Positions 34,743-42,595 of a stretch of DNA of 64,000 nucleotides are shown piece by piece. Position numbers and translations under genes: made by a program. A model generated the notes under the pieces. That model worked only from the letters and a program-made list of their open reading frames with translations, did no database searches and had not been told where the DNA came from. Position 1 is the stretch's first letter; the number at the start of each line of letters is the position of its first letter. Source of the DNA: Streptomyces phaeofaciens (GTDB lineage Bacteria; Actinomycetota; Actinomycetes; Streptomycetales; Streptomycetaceae); NCBI RefSeq assembly GCF_014648915.1, contig NZ_BMSA01000004.1:310001-374000 (forward strand), written 5' to 3'.

Positions 34743-34866
34743 GCGTACCCACCGTGGGCGATCGGGCTCACGCGGCGGACCTACGGTTCGCCGCGCACAC
34801 CGTTGCGGGTCAGCGCCGGACTCTCACCGGACTTCCCCCGCGGGGGGCCTTCGGAGCCTAACAAAC
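34743..34866 (-). promoter_or_regulatory. Cobalamin riboswitch
   Basis: On the minus strand the core reads GGGGGAAGTCCGGTGAGAGT then CCGGCGCTGACCCGCAACGG, matching the conserved cobalamin core GGGAA-CCGGTGAaAnTCCGG-GCTG-CCCGCAACnG. GTGAGCCCGATCGCCC follows as the B12 box. It precedes the three ABC transporter genes by ~110 nt, and that interval holds GCACGG/CCGTGC pairing that could form the regulatory hairpin. Ends are approximate. Confidence 0.85.
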
Positions 34867-34899
34867 GTGGATCTTGGTGCTCGGTGCGGGGCACGGCGG

Positions 34900-34936
34900 C
34901 ACCGCCGCCCGGACCCTCGGGGCCCGGGCGGCGGTG
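34900..34936. terminator. Terminator after the M4 metalloprotease
   Basis: A perfect 13-bp stem pairs 34900-34912 with 34924-34936 around an 11-nt loop. It starts 15 bp past the protease stop and protects the riboswitch operon from read-through. Confidence 0.75.
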
Positions 34937-34951
34937 TGCGGCGCGCTCCGG

Positions 34952-37222
34952 TCAGGGAGTCAGCTGCCAGCGCTGGATGTAGCCCACGTCGATCGACGCG
35001 CGGTCCTGGACGCGCAGTTTCCAGGTGCCGTTGAGCGGCTGGGCCGAGGCGTCGACCGTGAAGGTCTGGTCGACGTTGTCGGCGGATCCGCCGCTGCGGT
35101 TGAGCAGGGAGTAGACGGTGCCGTTCGGGCCGACGAGGTCGACGGTCAGGTCACCGCGGTAGGTGTGGACGATGTTGACGTACACCGAGGCGGTGGCGGA
35201 GGCGTTGCCGTCGCGGCCCTCGATGGTGAGCGCGGACTCCACGGCAGCCCCGTTGTCGGGGATGTCGACGCGGGTGGCGTTGGCGTAGACGTACGCGATC
35301 CGCCAGGCGAAGGTGTCCGAGACGGACGCCCCGGTGCTGTCGGTGACCTTGATCGTGACGTCGCCGGTGCCGAGGGTGGTCGGCGTGCCGGTGATCAGAC
35401 CGCTCGGGCTGATGCTCAGGCCGTCGGGCAGTCCGGTCGCCTCGTAGCCGAGGCCGGCGCCGGTGTTGGTGGTGTAGGCGTCCACCTGGAGGCTGACGGC
35501 CTGGCCGATGCCGCTGATCTGGTCGGCGATCGGGGCGAGGTTCACGCCGAGGGCTATCCGGTTGCCGACGTTGATGCCGGCCCAGGCGTCGGCGACGGCC
35601 AGGTAGGTGGGGCTGTAGGCGCCGAACAGGTCGGCCGCGGCCGACAGGGTGGCGGTGCGGGCGCCGGCGTAGTTGGTCGACGAGGTCATGTACGTCGACA
35701 GCGCCCGGTACCAGATCGCGGCGGCGTTCTCGATGCCGATGCCGGTGACGGCCTGGCCGTCGTAGGTCGGGCTGTCGTAGGCCACGCCGTTGACCGTCTT
35801 GGCGCCGCTGCCCTCGGAGAGCAGGTAGAAGAAGTGGTTCGCCGGTCCCGAGGAGTAGTGGACGTCGATGCTGCCGAGGGTGGAGCTCCAGTAGTCGCGC
35901 GAGGAGCCGTCCTTGGAGGGCTTGTCCATGTAGCGCAGCGGGGTGCCGTTGCCGTTGATGTCGATCTTCTCGCCGACGAGGTAGTCCGGGACGTCGGCGG
36001 TGAGGCCGGCGTCGAACTCGACGGCCGCGGCGAAAATGTCGGAGGTCGCCTCGTTGAGACCGCCGGACTCGCCCGAGTAGGTCAGGTTGGCGGTGGCGCT
36101 GGTGACGCCGTGGCTCATCTCGTGGGCGGCCACGTCGAGCGAGGTCAGCGGGTGGGTGTTGCCCGAACCGTCGCCGTAGGTCATGCAGAAGCAGCTGTCC
36201 TGCCAGAACGCGTTGACGTAGCTGTTGCCGTAGTGGGCCCGGCTGTAGGCGGCGACGCCGTCGTTGCGGATGCCGTTGCGGCCGTGCACGTCCTTGAAGT
36301 AGTCCCAGGTGGCGGCGGCGCCGAAGGCCACGTCGACACCGGCGGTCTGCCGGTTCGCCGGGGTGCCGTCGCCCCAGACATCGTTGTCGTCCGTGAAGAG
36401 GGTCCCGGTGCCCGAAGTGCCCTGGTTGAGGTCGTAGGTCCGCTGGTTCGCGCGGTCGGGGTCGACGAGCTGGTACGTCGATCCCGACGGGGTGCTGCCC
36501 ACCGAGACCGAGCCACTGTACTGCCCGGTGCCGCTGCCGGTGTGCACCTTCTCGGCGGCGAGGATCTCCTTGCCGCTGGTCGCGTCGGTGACGACCTGGA
36601 GTTCGCTCGGGGTGCCGTCCGCCTGGACGCCCTCGACGACCGTCTCCCAGGCGAGGACGGGCCTGCCGGTGCCGGCCCAGACGACGAGGCGCGGCGCGCG
36701 CTCGGTCTCGGCGCCGGTGACCTTGCCGTGCCTGGCGGCGGCGAGCGCCTTGCCGGTGGCCGTGGACGCGGCGAGCTTCGGGGTCAGCGAGGGGACCGCG
36801 AGGGTCGCCCCGGTGGCCTTGGACACGGTGGTCCGGCCGTTCCTGAGGTGGACGACCAGGTCGCCGCCGAGGACGGGCAGCCCGGCGTAGGTGCGCTCGT
36901 ACCGGGTGTGGGTGGTGCCGTCGGCGTCCTGGACGACGTCCTTGACGACGAGCTTCTCCTGGGCGCCGAGGCCGAGCCTCTGGGCCGTGGCACCGGACGC
37001 GGTCTGCGCGCTCTTGAGGAGCGAGGTGCGGCGGGACGGGCTCAGGGTCACCGGGGCGGAACCGGCCCGGGGGGTGGCGCTGATCTTGGCGGGGCCGGGA
37101 TCGGCGGGTGCCGCCGAGGCGAGGCCGGTGGGGGCTCCGAGGGCCAGCAGCGAACCGACGGCGGTGAGGGCGAGGACGGTGGCGCGTCTGCGCCGGGAGG
37201 CGGGGCGGGGTCGCCGGGGCAA
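34952..37222 (-). CDS. Secreted M4 (thermolysin-type) metalloprotease with P-domain
   Basis: A protein of 756 aa from TTG 37222, chosen because AAGGAGAAATCG is just upstream. A signal peptide (VLALTAVGSLLALGAPT) is followed by an FTP/PepSY propeptide (TLSPSRRTSLLK, GLGAQEKLVVKDVV), the catalytic domain with zinc motif HEMSH (H367, E368, H371) and E391 in GGLNEATSD, an Ig-like putative domain (GLPDGLSISPSGLITGTP), and a C-terminal proprotein-convertase P-domain (VESALTIEGRDGNA to QRWQLTP). It digests extracellular protein. The terminator at 34900 follows; a PHO-box-like site lies upstream at 37354. Confidence 0.92.
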   Translation of the reverse strand: MPRRPRPASRRRRATVLALTAVGSLLALGAPTGLASAAPADPGPAKISATPRAGSAPVTLSPSRRTSLLKSAQTASGATAQRLGLGAQEKLVVKDVVQDADGTTHTRYERTYAGLPVLGGDLVVHLRNGRTTVSKATGATLAVPSLTPKLAASTATGKALAAARHGKVTGAETERAPRLVVWAGTGRPVLAWETVVEGVQADGTPSELQVVTDATSGKEILAAEKVHTGSGTGQYSGSVSVGSTPSGSTYQLVDPDRANQRTYDLNQGTSGTGTLFTDDNDVWGDGTPANRQTAGVDVAFGAAATWDYFKDVHGRNGIRNDGVAAYSRAHYGNSYVNAFWQDSCFCMTYGDGSGNTHPLTSLDVAAHEMSHGVTSATANLTYSGESGGLNEATSDIFAAAVEFDAGLTADVPDYLVGEKIDINGNGTPLRYMDKPSKDGSSRDYWSSTLGSIDVHYSSGPANHFFYLLSEGSGAKTVNGVAYDSPTYDGQAVTGIGIENAAAIWYRALSTYMTSSTNYAGARTATLSAAADLFGAYSPTYLAVADAWAGINVGNRIALGVNLAPIADQISGIGQAVSLQVDAYTTNTGAGLGYEATGLPDGLSISPSGLITGTPTTLGTGDVTIKVTDSTGASVSDTFAWRIAYVYANATRVDIPDNGAAVESALTIEGRDGNASATASVYVNIVHTYRGDLTVDLVGPNGTVYSLLNRSGGSADNVDQTFTVDASAQPLNGTWKLRVQDRASIDVGYIQRWQLTP

Positions 37223-37616
37223 CGATTTCTCCTTCTGCGACGGTCGGCCCGAGGTGGGGGCCGAGGTGGGGGCGGACCTGCGGGGTGCGGCAGGTCCGGG
37301 CACGCGGCACGGCAGGCGGGTGGAAGGAGGTGGGGGTGAGTGACGGGAGCGAAGTCACGTGAAGGAACGGTGAACTTCGGGAAGCAGCCTGACATCGCGC
37401 CCACAGGTTTGTCATGGGAATGCCAAGACAACGGCTGGAAATGACCATGGGCGGCTGCGGATTCGGCATGCTCGGGGCACCTTTTCGGCCTCGGCCGGGC
37501 GCCGGGCCGTGGGCCGTTCGAGTGGTCCGTTCCCGCTCGCCGTCGTAGCGTCGTTACAGCACCTCCCCGGGCGATGGACGGCAGACGGCTCCCGGGACGG
37601 GCGGGCGGGAGCGAAC
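37223..37616. other. Divergent intergenic region, 394 bp
   Basis: This lies between the M4 protease (-) and a small secreted protein (+). It holds the protease promoter with a GTTCACC-type direct repeat at 37354-37375, and less GC-rich sequence near 37395-37445 (GGTTTGTCATGGGAATGCC). No gene or RNA was seen. Arg/Pro-rich open frames here are out of phase with codon bias and are ignored. Confidence 0.45.
37354..37375 (-). promoter_or_regulatory. Possible PHO box (two 11-bp direct repeats)
   Basis: On the minus strand GTTCACCGTTC is followed directly by CTTCACGTGAC. The first unit fits the streptomycete PhoP consensus GTTCACC. Located ~140 bp upstream of the M4 protease start. The second unit is a weaker match, so this is tentative. 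Confidence 0.3.
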
Positions 37617-38081
37617 ATGCGACACACGACGAGAACAGCGGTCATGATCTGTGCGGCACTGGGTCTCACCGCGACGATCGGCACGGCCGCGGCGGCCCCC
37701 GCCGCCTCGCCGCCGGCACAGCGGACCGTGGCGCACAAGGCCCCGGATCCCGTCCTCGTCGACTGCTTCTGGCATCCGCAGACACGGCCGAAGGAGTTCA
37801 TCCTGGCCTGCGGCGACGGCAACAGCCAGCTCGTCTCCCTGCACTGGGAATCCTGGGGCACGCGCTCGGCGCGGGCCACGGGCGTCAACGTGGTCAACGA
37901 CTGCGACCCGTACTGCGCGATCGGCACCTTCCACCCGTACGCCGTCGTCGTGCGGCTCGACCGGCCGGAGCCGTGGAAGAAGCACCCGCGCGTGGAGCAC
38001 TACGGCCGGATCACGCTCACCTACCTCGGCGAGCGGCCGGCGCAGTTCGACCGGGTCGTGTCGTACCCGCTCTGGAACTGA
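37617..38081 (+). CDS. Small secreted protein with paired Cys
   Basis: A protein of 154 aa with a Sec signal peptide (AVMICAALGLTATIGTAAAA). The mature ~120 residues contain four Cys (LVDCFW, ILACGDG, NDCDPYCAIG), likely two disulfides, and end VVSYPLWN. VSLHWESWGTRSA is the conserved middle. This type of small streptomycete exported beta-protein is widespread and uncharacterised. ATG 37617 follows a weak GGGAG site. It converges on the flavodoxin-like gene. Confidence 0.75.
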   Translation: MRHTTRTAVMICAALGLTATIGTAAAAPAASPPAQRTVAHKAPDPVLVDCFWHPQTRPKEFILACGDGNSQLVSLHWESWGTRSARATGVNVVNDCDPYCAIGTFHPYAVVVRLDRPEPWKKHPRVEHYGRITLTYLGERPAQFDRVVSYPLWN

Positions 38082-38102
38082 GGCGCTCCTCCCCGGCGGG
38101 GG

Positions 38103-38555
38103 TCACTCCATCAGGCCGGCGGCCAGGGTCGCGCCCAGCTCCCAGCAGGCTTGCACGTCCGGCTTGGCCGGCTCCCCGGTGACCGTGACGGGATCGGCGG
38201 CGCGCCGCCAGCCCAGGCCCGTGGTGACGGTCTCCACGGCGCGCACCGCGCCGGTGACGTCGTTGCCGCCGTGCACCCAGTAACCGAACGGCCGGCCCCG
38301 GGTGGTGTCCAGGCACGGGTAGTAGACCTGGTCGAAGAAGTGCTTGAGCGCGCCGGACATGTAGCCGAGGTTGGCCGGGGTGCCGAGCAGGAAGGCGTCG
38401 GCGGCCAGGACGTCCGAGGCGGTGGCCGCGAGGGCCGCCCGCCGTACGACGCGGACACCCTCGATCTCCGGCGCCGTCGCGCCCGAGACGACCGCCTCGA
38501 ACAGTGCCTGGCAGTTCGGCGAGGGGGTGTGATGGACGATCAGCAAGGTGGCCAC
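38103..38555 (-). CDS. Flavodoxin-fold protein (NAD(P)H:FMN reductase-like)
   Basis: A protein of 150 aa from GTG 38555. TLLIVHHTPSPNCQALFEAV binds the FMN phosphate (usual T/S-rich loop), and a second flavin loop is GTPANLGYMSGALKHFFD, followed by YYPCLDTTRGRPFGYWVHG. It is a short flavodoxin-like reductase. The longer frame to 38681 is Pro/Ala-rich and rejected. It is divergent from the roadblock gene at 38813. Electron partner unknown. Confidence 0.75.
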   Translation of the reverse strand: MATLLIVHHTPSPNCQALFEAVVSGATAPEIEGVRVVRRAALAATASDVLAADAFLLGTPANLGYMSGALKHFFDQVYYPCLDTTRGRPFGYWVHGGNDVTGAVRAVETVTTGLGWRRAADPVTVTGEPAKPDVQACWELGATLAAGLME

Positions 38556-38812
38556 GGAACCGAACCCTGCCCGCTCCCCCGCCGCGTCGCAAGCGGGACC
38601 GGCGGTCGCGGCGGCGGGCCGCACCGACGGAAAGCCGGTGATTCGCTCAACTCCCGTACGACAGTGGTCAGATGACGGCACGGATCTTCGTCTTTCGAAC
38701 CCTTCTGGGCCAGTCCCGGAGCGTGTCGGTTCTGCACGGGACGCGCTCCGTACGGTCGGGACACGAGCGGGGCGGGAGGTTCCCGGACCCGCAGACCGGC
38801 AGGAGGAACGCC

Positions 38813-39187
38813 ATGGCGAATGTGGAAATCTCCCTCAAGGAGATCATGACCACGGTGGAGGGGACGGTGGGTGCCGCCGTCGTCGACTACACCAGCGGGA
38901 TGGCCCTGGGCACCATGGGCGGCGGCAAGGACCTCGACCTGGGGGTCGCCGCGGCGGGCAACACGGACGTGATCCGCGCCAAGGTCCGCACCATGGAACA
39001 CCTGGGCCTGAAGGGCGAGATCGAGGACATCCTGATCACCCTGGGCAGCCAGTACCACCTCATCCGGCTCGTCCAGGGCCGCCAGGGCACGGGGCTGTTC
39101 ATCTATCTCGTCCTCGAACGCGGCCGGTCCAATCTGGCCATGGCCCGCCACCAGCTCAAGCGGATCGAGGCCGACCTCGAGGTGTAG
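38813..39187 (+). CDS. Orphan roadblock/LC7-like protein
   Basis: A protein of 124 aa with an AGGAGG ribosome site 7 bp before ATG 38813. The fold pattern (LKEIMTTVEGTVGAAVVDYT, then AAGNTDVIRAKVRT, ILITLGSQYHLIRLV and LFIYLVLERGRSNLAMAR) matches the roadblock/longin-like domains that regulate small GTPases such as MglA. It stands alone, away from the conservon at 42596, which has its own roadblock protein. Possible polarity or GTPase role; partner unknown. Confidence 0.7.
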   Translation: MANVEISLKEIMTTVEGTVGAAVVDYTSGMALGTMGGGKDLDLGVAAAGNTDVIRAKVRTMEHLGLKGEIEDILITLGSQYHLIRLVQGRQGTGLFIYLVLERGRSNLAMARHQLKRIEADLEV

Positions 39188-39387
39188 ACGCCCGAACGGT
39201 CCTCGGCTTCGCATGTCCATCACTTGCAGATTTCTTCATCTCGACACATCCAGATCAGCGCATCACCGGGATGTGCGGAGCCCGCAGCCACGAGGATCGT
39301 GACGCAGGACCTCGCGCGCGGCGGCTTACGGAGGCGGGCCGCCGCGCCGCCGAGCACCACCCATCGAACGCGGCAGGGAGCGAGCGA

Positions 39388-39777
39388 TTGACCATGCAGG
39401 TCCCCCTCTACCAGGCCAAGGCCGAGTTCTTCCGCATGCTCGGGCACCCGGTCCGCATCAGGGTCCTCGAACTGCTCCAGAGCGGCCCCGTCGCCGTGCG
39501 GGACCTGCTCACCGAGATCGAGATCGAACCGTCCAGCCTCTCGCAGCAACTGGCGGTGCTGCGCCGCTCCGGGATCGTGGTGTCCATCCGGGAGGGCTCG
39601 ACGGTCAGCTACGCGCTGGCCGGCGGCGATGTCGCCGAACTGCTGCGGGCGGCCCGCCGCATCCTCACCGAACTCCTCGCCGGGCAGAACGAGTTGCTGG
39701 CCGAGCTGCGCCAGGCCGATCCGCAGCTCCCCGTGGCGCAGGGCGCCGTGGCGCAGGGCGGTGGGGCCCGGACCTGA
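39388..39777 (+). CDS. ArsR-type winged-helix regulator
   Basis: A protein of 129 aa. TTG 39388 gives MTMQVPLY..., with GGGAG at 39375-39379 well placed; ATG 39394 is an alternative. The winged helix spans residues ~12-85 (AEFFRMLGHPVRIRVLELL, then SSLSQQLAVLRRSGIV and SIREGSTVSYAL). There is no Cys and only one His, so a thiol-based metal sensor is ruled out. The C-terminus is a helix plus low-complexity Gly/Ala. The next gene is a DUF3500 lipoprotein. Confidence 0.85.
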   Translation: MTMQVPLYQAKAEFFRMLGHPVRIRVLELLQSGPVAVRDLLTEIEIEPSSLSQQLAVLRRSGIVVSIREGSTVSYALAGGDVAELLRAARRILTELLAGQNELLAELRQADPQLPVAQGAVAQGGGART

Positions 39778-39920
39778 CGAGACTTCCGCCGAGAGCCCTG
39801 ACGAGACCCCTGCCGAACTCATCCCCTGACGCGGGCCCTGACAAGGTGCCCCGACAAGGCCCCGCCCCCGCGTCCCCCGCCTTCAGGTTCGCTTCAGGTC
39901 CGTCGTGGACGTTGATCCGC

Positions 39921-41246
39921 ATGCACGGACACCGACCACGCACCCCCGAAACCGAGCACAGCCGCCGCTGGTTCATGAACAAGGCGTTGCTCGCCGGCGG
40001 AGTCGCCGCGATGGCGACCATGACCGGCTGCTCGTCGAACTCCTCCGGCACCGCCGACACCGCCGCGTCCTCCGGCGCGCCCGGCGGCATGCCGTCCGGA
40101 ATGCCCTCCGGCGGACCCGGCGGCGGGGCCGGAGGGATGGGCCCCGGCGCGAGCGAGGTCACGTACGCCGACTTCGTCGGGGTCACCACCGACGGCAAGG
40201 TCGTCGACGACCTGTACGCGATCCACAGCACGGACGTCTCCACCGACAAGGTCGTCAAGGCCGCGCAGGCCTTCCTGGACGGGCTGACCTCCAAGGAGCG
40301 CAAGGCCTCCGTCTTCGAGGTGGACGACGACGAATGGCTGGCCTGGAGCAACGTCGACGGCTACCAGCGCGAGGGCGCCCGGATGGGCGACCTCACCGAG
40401 AAGCAGCGCGACCTCGGATACGCCCTGCTCGGCGCCGCCCTGTCCGCCGACGGGCTCACCCGGACCCGCAACATCATGAAGCTCAACGCGTTCCTGGGCG
40501 ACTACAGCGGCGGCGGCAGGGACACCCTCACCGAGGGCGCCTACTTCTTCACGTTCATGGGCACCCCGTCGACCACGCAGCCCTGGGGCTTCCAGTACGA
40601 GGGCCACCATGTGGCCATCAACTACTTCGTGCTCGGGGACCAGGTCGTCATGACGCCGACGTTCATGGGTTCCGAGCCGACCTCGGCGACCTACCAGGGC
40701 GAGAAGATCACCCTCTTCACGAAGGAGACCACGGCCGGTCTCACCCTGCTGCGCTCGCTCACCGACGCCCAGCGCAAGAAGGTGATCTCGTCGGAGACGA
40801 AGGCCGGCGACAACCTGAAGGCCGGCGCGGGCCAGGACAACGTGAAGCTCGCCCACCAGGGCCTGATCGCCTCCGGGTTCACCACGGCACAGAAGGACAG
40901 CCTCCTCGACCTGGTGCGCGTCTACGTCGGCAACCTGGCCGACGGGCACGCCGAGGTGAGGATGCGGGAGGTCGAGGACCACCTCGACGACACGTACTTC
41001 TCCTGGATCGGCGAGACCGAGGACTCCTCGGCCTTCTACTACCGCGTGCACAGCCCCGTGGTGCTCATCGAGTACGACGCCCAGTCCCCACTGGCCTACG
41101 GCAACAAGGACAGCGGCGGGGGCGGCGGCATGGGCGGGCCGGGCGGCACGCCGACCCAGCAGCACATCCACACGATCATCCGCACCCCCAACGGCGGCGA
41201 CTACGGAGTGGACCTCCTCAAGCTCCATCTGGAGAACGACCACTGA
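39921..41246 (+). CDS. Tat lipoprotein, DUF3500 family
   Basis: A protein of 441 aa from ATG 39921. The signal mixes a Tat motif (SRRWFM) with a lipobox ending ATMTGC (Cys37), so it is likely a Tat-exported lipoprotein. A Gly/Pro/Met-rich linker with GGMPSGMPSGGPGGG follows. The main domain contains the DUF3500 pattern: PWGFQYEGHHVAINYF, VVMTPTFMGSEP, then HSPVVLIEYDAQSP and QQHIHTIIRTPNGGDYG. The family is uncharacterised but is known in peptide and metal-rich contexts. It is preceded by an ArsR gene (143 bp). Confidence 0.8.
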   Translation: MHGHRPRTPETEHSRRWFMNKALLAGGVAAMATMTGCSSNSSGTADTAASSGAPGGMPSGMPSGGPGGGAGGMGPGASEVTYADFVGVTTDGKVVDDLYAIHSTDVSTDKVVKAAQAFLDGLTSKERKASVFEVDDDEWLAWSNVDGYQREGARMGDLTEKQRDLGYALLGAALSADGLTRTRNIMKLNAFLGDYSGGGRDTLTEGAYFFTFMGTPSTTQPWGFQYEGHHVAINYFVLGDQVVMTPTFMGSEPTSATYQGEKITLFTKETTAGLTLLRSLTDAQRKKVISSETKAGDNLKAGAGQDNVKLAHQGLIASGFTTAQKDSLLDLVRVYVGNLADGHAEVRMREVEDHLDDTYFSWIGETEDSSAFYYRVHSPVVLIEYDAQSPLAYGNKDSGGGGGMGGPGGTPTQQHIHTIIRTPNGGDYGVDLLKLHLENDH

Positions 41247-41334
41247 CCCACCCACCGGAAGCCGGCTCCGAACAGGAGTGCGGAGGTCGAACGAAACAGA
41301 CCAAAACGCCAGGCCTCGCCACCCCTTCCGCCAC

Positions 41335-41348
41335 GTAGAAATATCTAC
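41335..41348. promoter_or_regulatory. Short palindrome before the hypothetical gene
   Basis: GTAGAAATATCTAC has 5-bp arms around AATA and is the only A/T-rich stretch in this intergenic region. It lies ~100 bp upstream of ATG 41451 and could be an operator or -10 region. Confidence 0.35.
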
Positions 41349-41450
41349 CAGCATGCAGGTGCCGAGGCCGGACACGGCCGACGGCGCACCCCCGGCGACG
41401 CGCCGACCCGCGTCCGGCCGGGACCTGGGGACAGCAGACGGAGCCGGACA

Positions 41451-41918
41451 ATGAGTGAAGTGATGTGGGACCGCGGCGTGGAGTGGCTCGCCGCCGCGGC
41501 GACGGACCCTCGGGTCTGCAAGCGCGAATGGGACCAGGGCGAGGGAATCGCCCTGCTGGAGGCGGGCCGTTACTGGGATGTGCTCAGCGTGCCGGACCGG
41601 CTGGGCATGCTGGCCCTGGACCTGCTGTGGCAGTCGTCCCGGCCCGCGCCGGGACCCACCCTGGTGGACACCGCGGCCCACCGGGTGGGCTTCTTCCTGC
41701 CACCGGACCCGGGCAGCCGGTGGATCGGGGCGGGGCTGCGCCACGCGGGCCGGGGTTCCTGGGTCGCGGTACCGCCGCCGTACCGGTCCGCGCGGTTCGT
41801 GGAGTGGCTGGTGCCGCCGGACGGCTCCGGCTTCCTGCACGCGCCGGTGACGCTGGAACTGGCGCTGCGCCAGGCCAACGGCACGCTGGCCGTGCTGACG
41901 CCGCTGTGCGACGCGTAG
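41451..41918 (+). CDS. Conserved hypothetical protein, primase-polymerase-like segment
   Basis: A protein of 155 aa. Its pattern (CKREWDQGEGIALLEAGRYW, DVLSVPDRLGMLALDLL, GFFLPPDPGSRWIGAGLR and EWLVPPDG) resembles the N-terminal part of a common streptomycete family annotated as a bifunctional DNA primase/polymerase-like protein without the catalytic centre. It is soluble, with one or two Cys. A role cannot be given. RBS is weak; ATG 41451 is supported by length and motif. Confidence 0.6.
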   Translation: MSEVMWDRGVEWLAAAATDPRVCKREWDQGEGIALLEAGRYWDVLSVPDRLGMLALDLLWQSSRPAPGPTLVDTAAHRVGFFLPPDPGSRWIGAGLRHAGRGSWVAVPPPYRSARFVEWLVPPDGSGFLHAPVTLELALRQANGTLAVLTPLCDA

Positions 41919-42027
41919 GGCCCGCCGTTCGGGACCGTGCGGCGCGTCACGGAGTGCGGCACGCGCCCCGACAGGCGCCGGACCCCGTCCGCGCAGCCCC
42001 GTCCGGCTCGCGGCGCGATGCGGCGTG

Positions 42028-42231
42028 TCAGGGACGCCTGCCGCCCGGGACCCGGGCGAGGGGCACCCACGGTACGTCCGGGTGGGCGGGCACGGTCCGC
42101 CCCCGGGCCCGCCACTCCGCGACGAGCCGGGCGTAGATGGGCGCACGGCACCAGGTGCCGCCGGAGGACTGGGCGTGGAGCAGGCCGGCCGGGCAGTCAC
42201 CGGCGGGCGGCACGGGAAGGGGGCGGTCCAT
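42028..42231 (-). CDS. Small hypothetical protein (67 aa)
   Basis: A protein of 67 aa from ATG 42231. The first half is Pro/Gly-rich with two Cys; the second half PIYARLVAEWRARGRTVP followed by PDVPWVPL looks conserved in small streptomycete proteins. The frame extends to 42360 with Arg-rich text that is less convincing. No ribosome site is clear. Function unknown. Confidence 0.45.
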   Translation of the reverse strand: MDRPLPVPPAGDCPAGLLHAQSSGGTWCRAPIYARLVAEWRARGRTVPAHPDVPWVPLARVPGGRRP

Positions 42232-42595
42232 GCCGGGGCAACGCGCGCCCCGCACCGTCGGTACGCGCGGGCACGGGCGCTCACCGGAGCGGGTGAGCGC
42301 AGCCCCCGTTCGGCGGACCCGCCGGTCCGATCGTCGGACCGGCAGGGACGCGATCGTCACTCAACTCGCGTGATGTGCACGGCAATTCAGACACTCACCG
42401 CAGAAGCGAACAGATGCCGGGCTCTTTCGGAGCGAAGTATCGCTCAACCGTGCGGGATCGATCGATGACGGTGTGTACTGTGCTGCGGGTGCCCGGTCTC
42501 CATGTCTCCCGGGCCCTCCTCTGCCCTGCCCTGCCCACCTCCGCCCCGCACATGCCCGTGCCCGGAACGACGCCCACCTTCCTGGAACCGAATCG
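42232..42595. other. Intergenic region before the conservon, 364 bp
   Basis: This is the likely promoter of the conservon. It holds an inverted repeat GAGCGA-AGTA-TCGCTC at 42430-42445 and a TACTGT-like -10 patch near 42477. Open frames here are Pro/Arg-rich and not supported. Confidence 0.4.
42430..42445. promoter_or_regulatory. Inverted repeat upstream of the conservon
   Basis: GAGCGAAGTATCGCTC: two 6-bp arms around AGTA, ~150 bp upstream of the first conservon gene. Possible binding site of a regulator. No other support. Confidence 0.35.

Noticed and set aside
31874..34861. 995-codon open frame on the plus strand
   Set aside because: It runs opposite three ABC transporter genes with all catalytic motifs and into the riboswitch; its protein is low-complexity Gly/Asp/Glu/Arg.
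42473..42595. Longer N-terminus of CvnA
   Set aside because: The extra residues are Cys/Pro-rich with no similarity, whereas ATG 42596 gives a normal membrane start.
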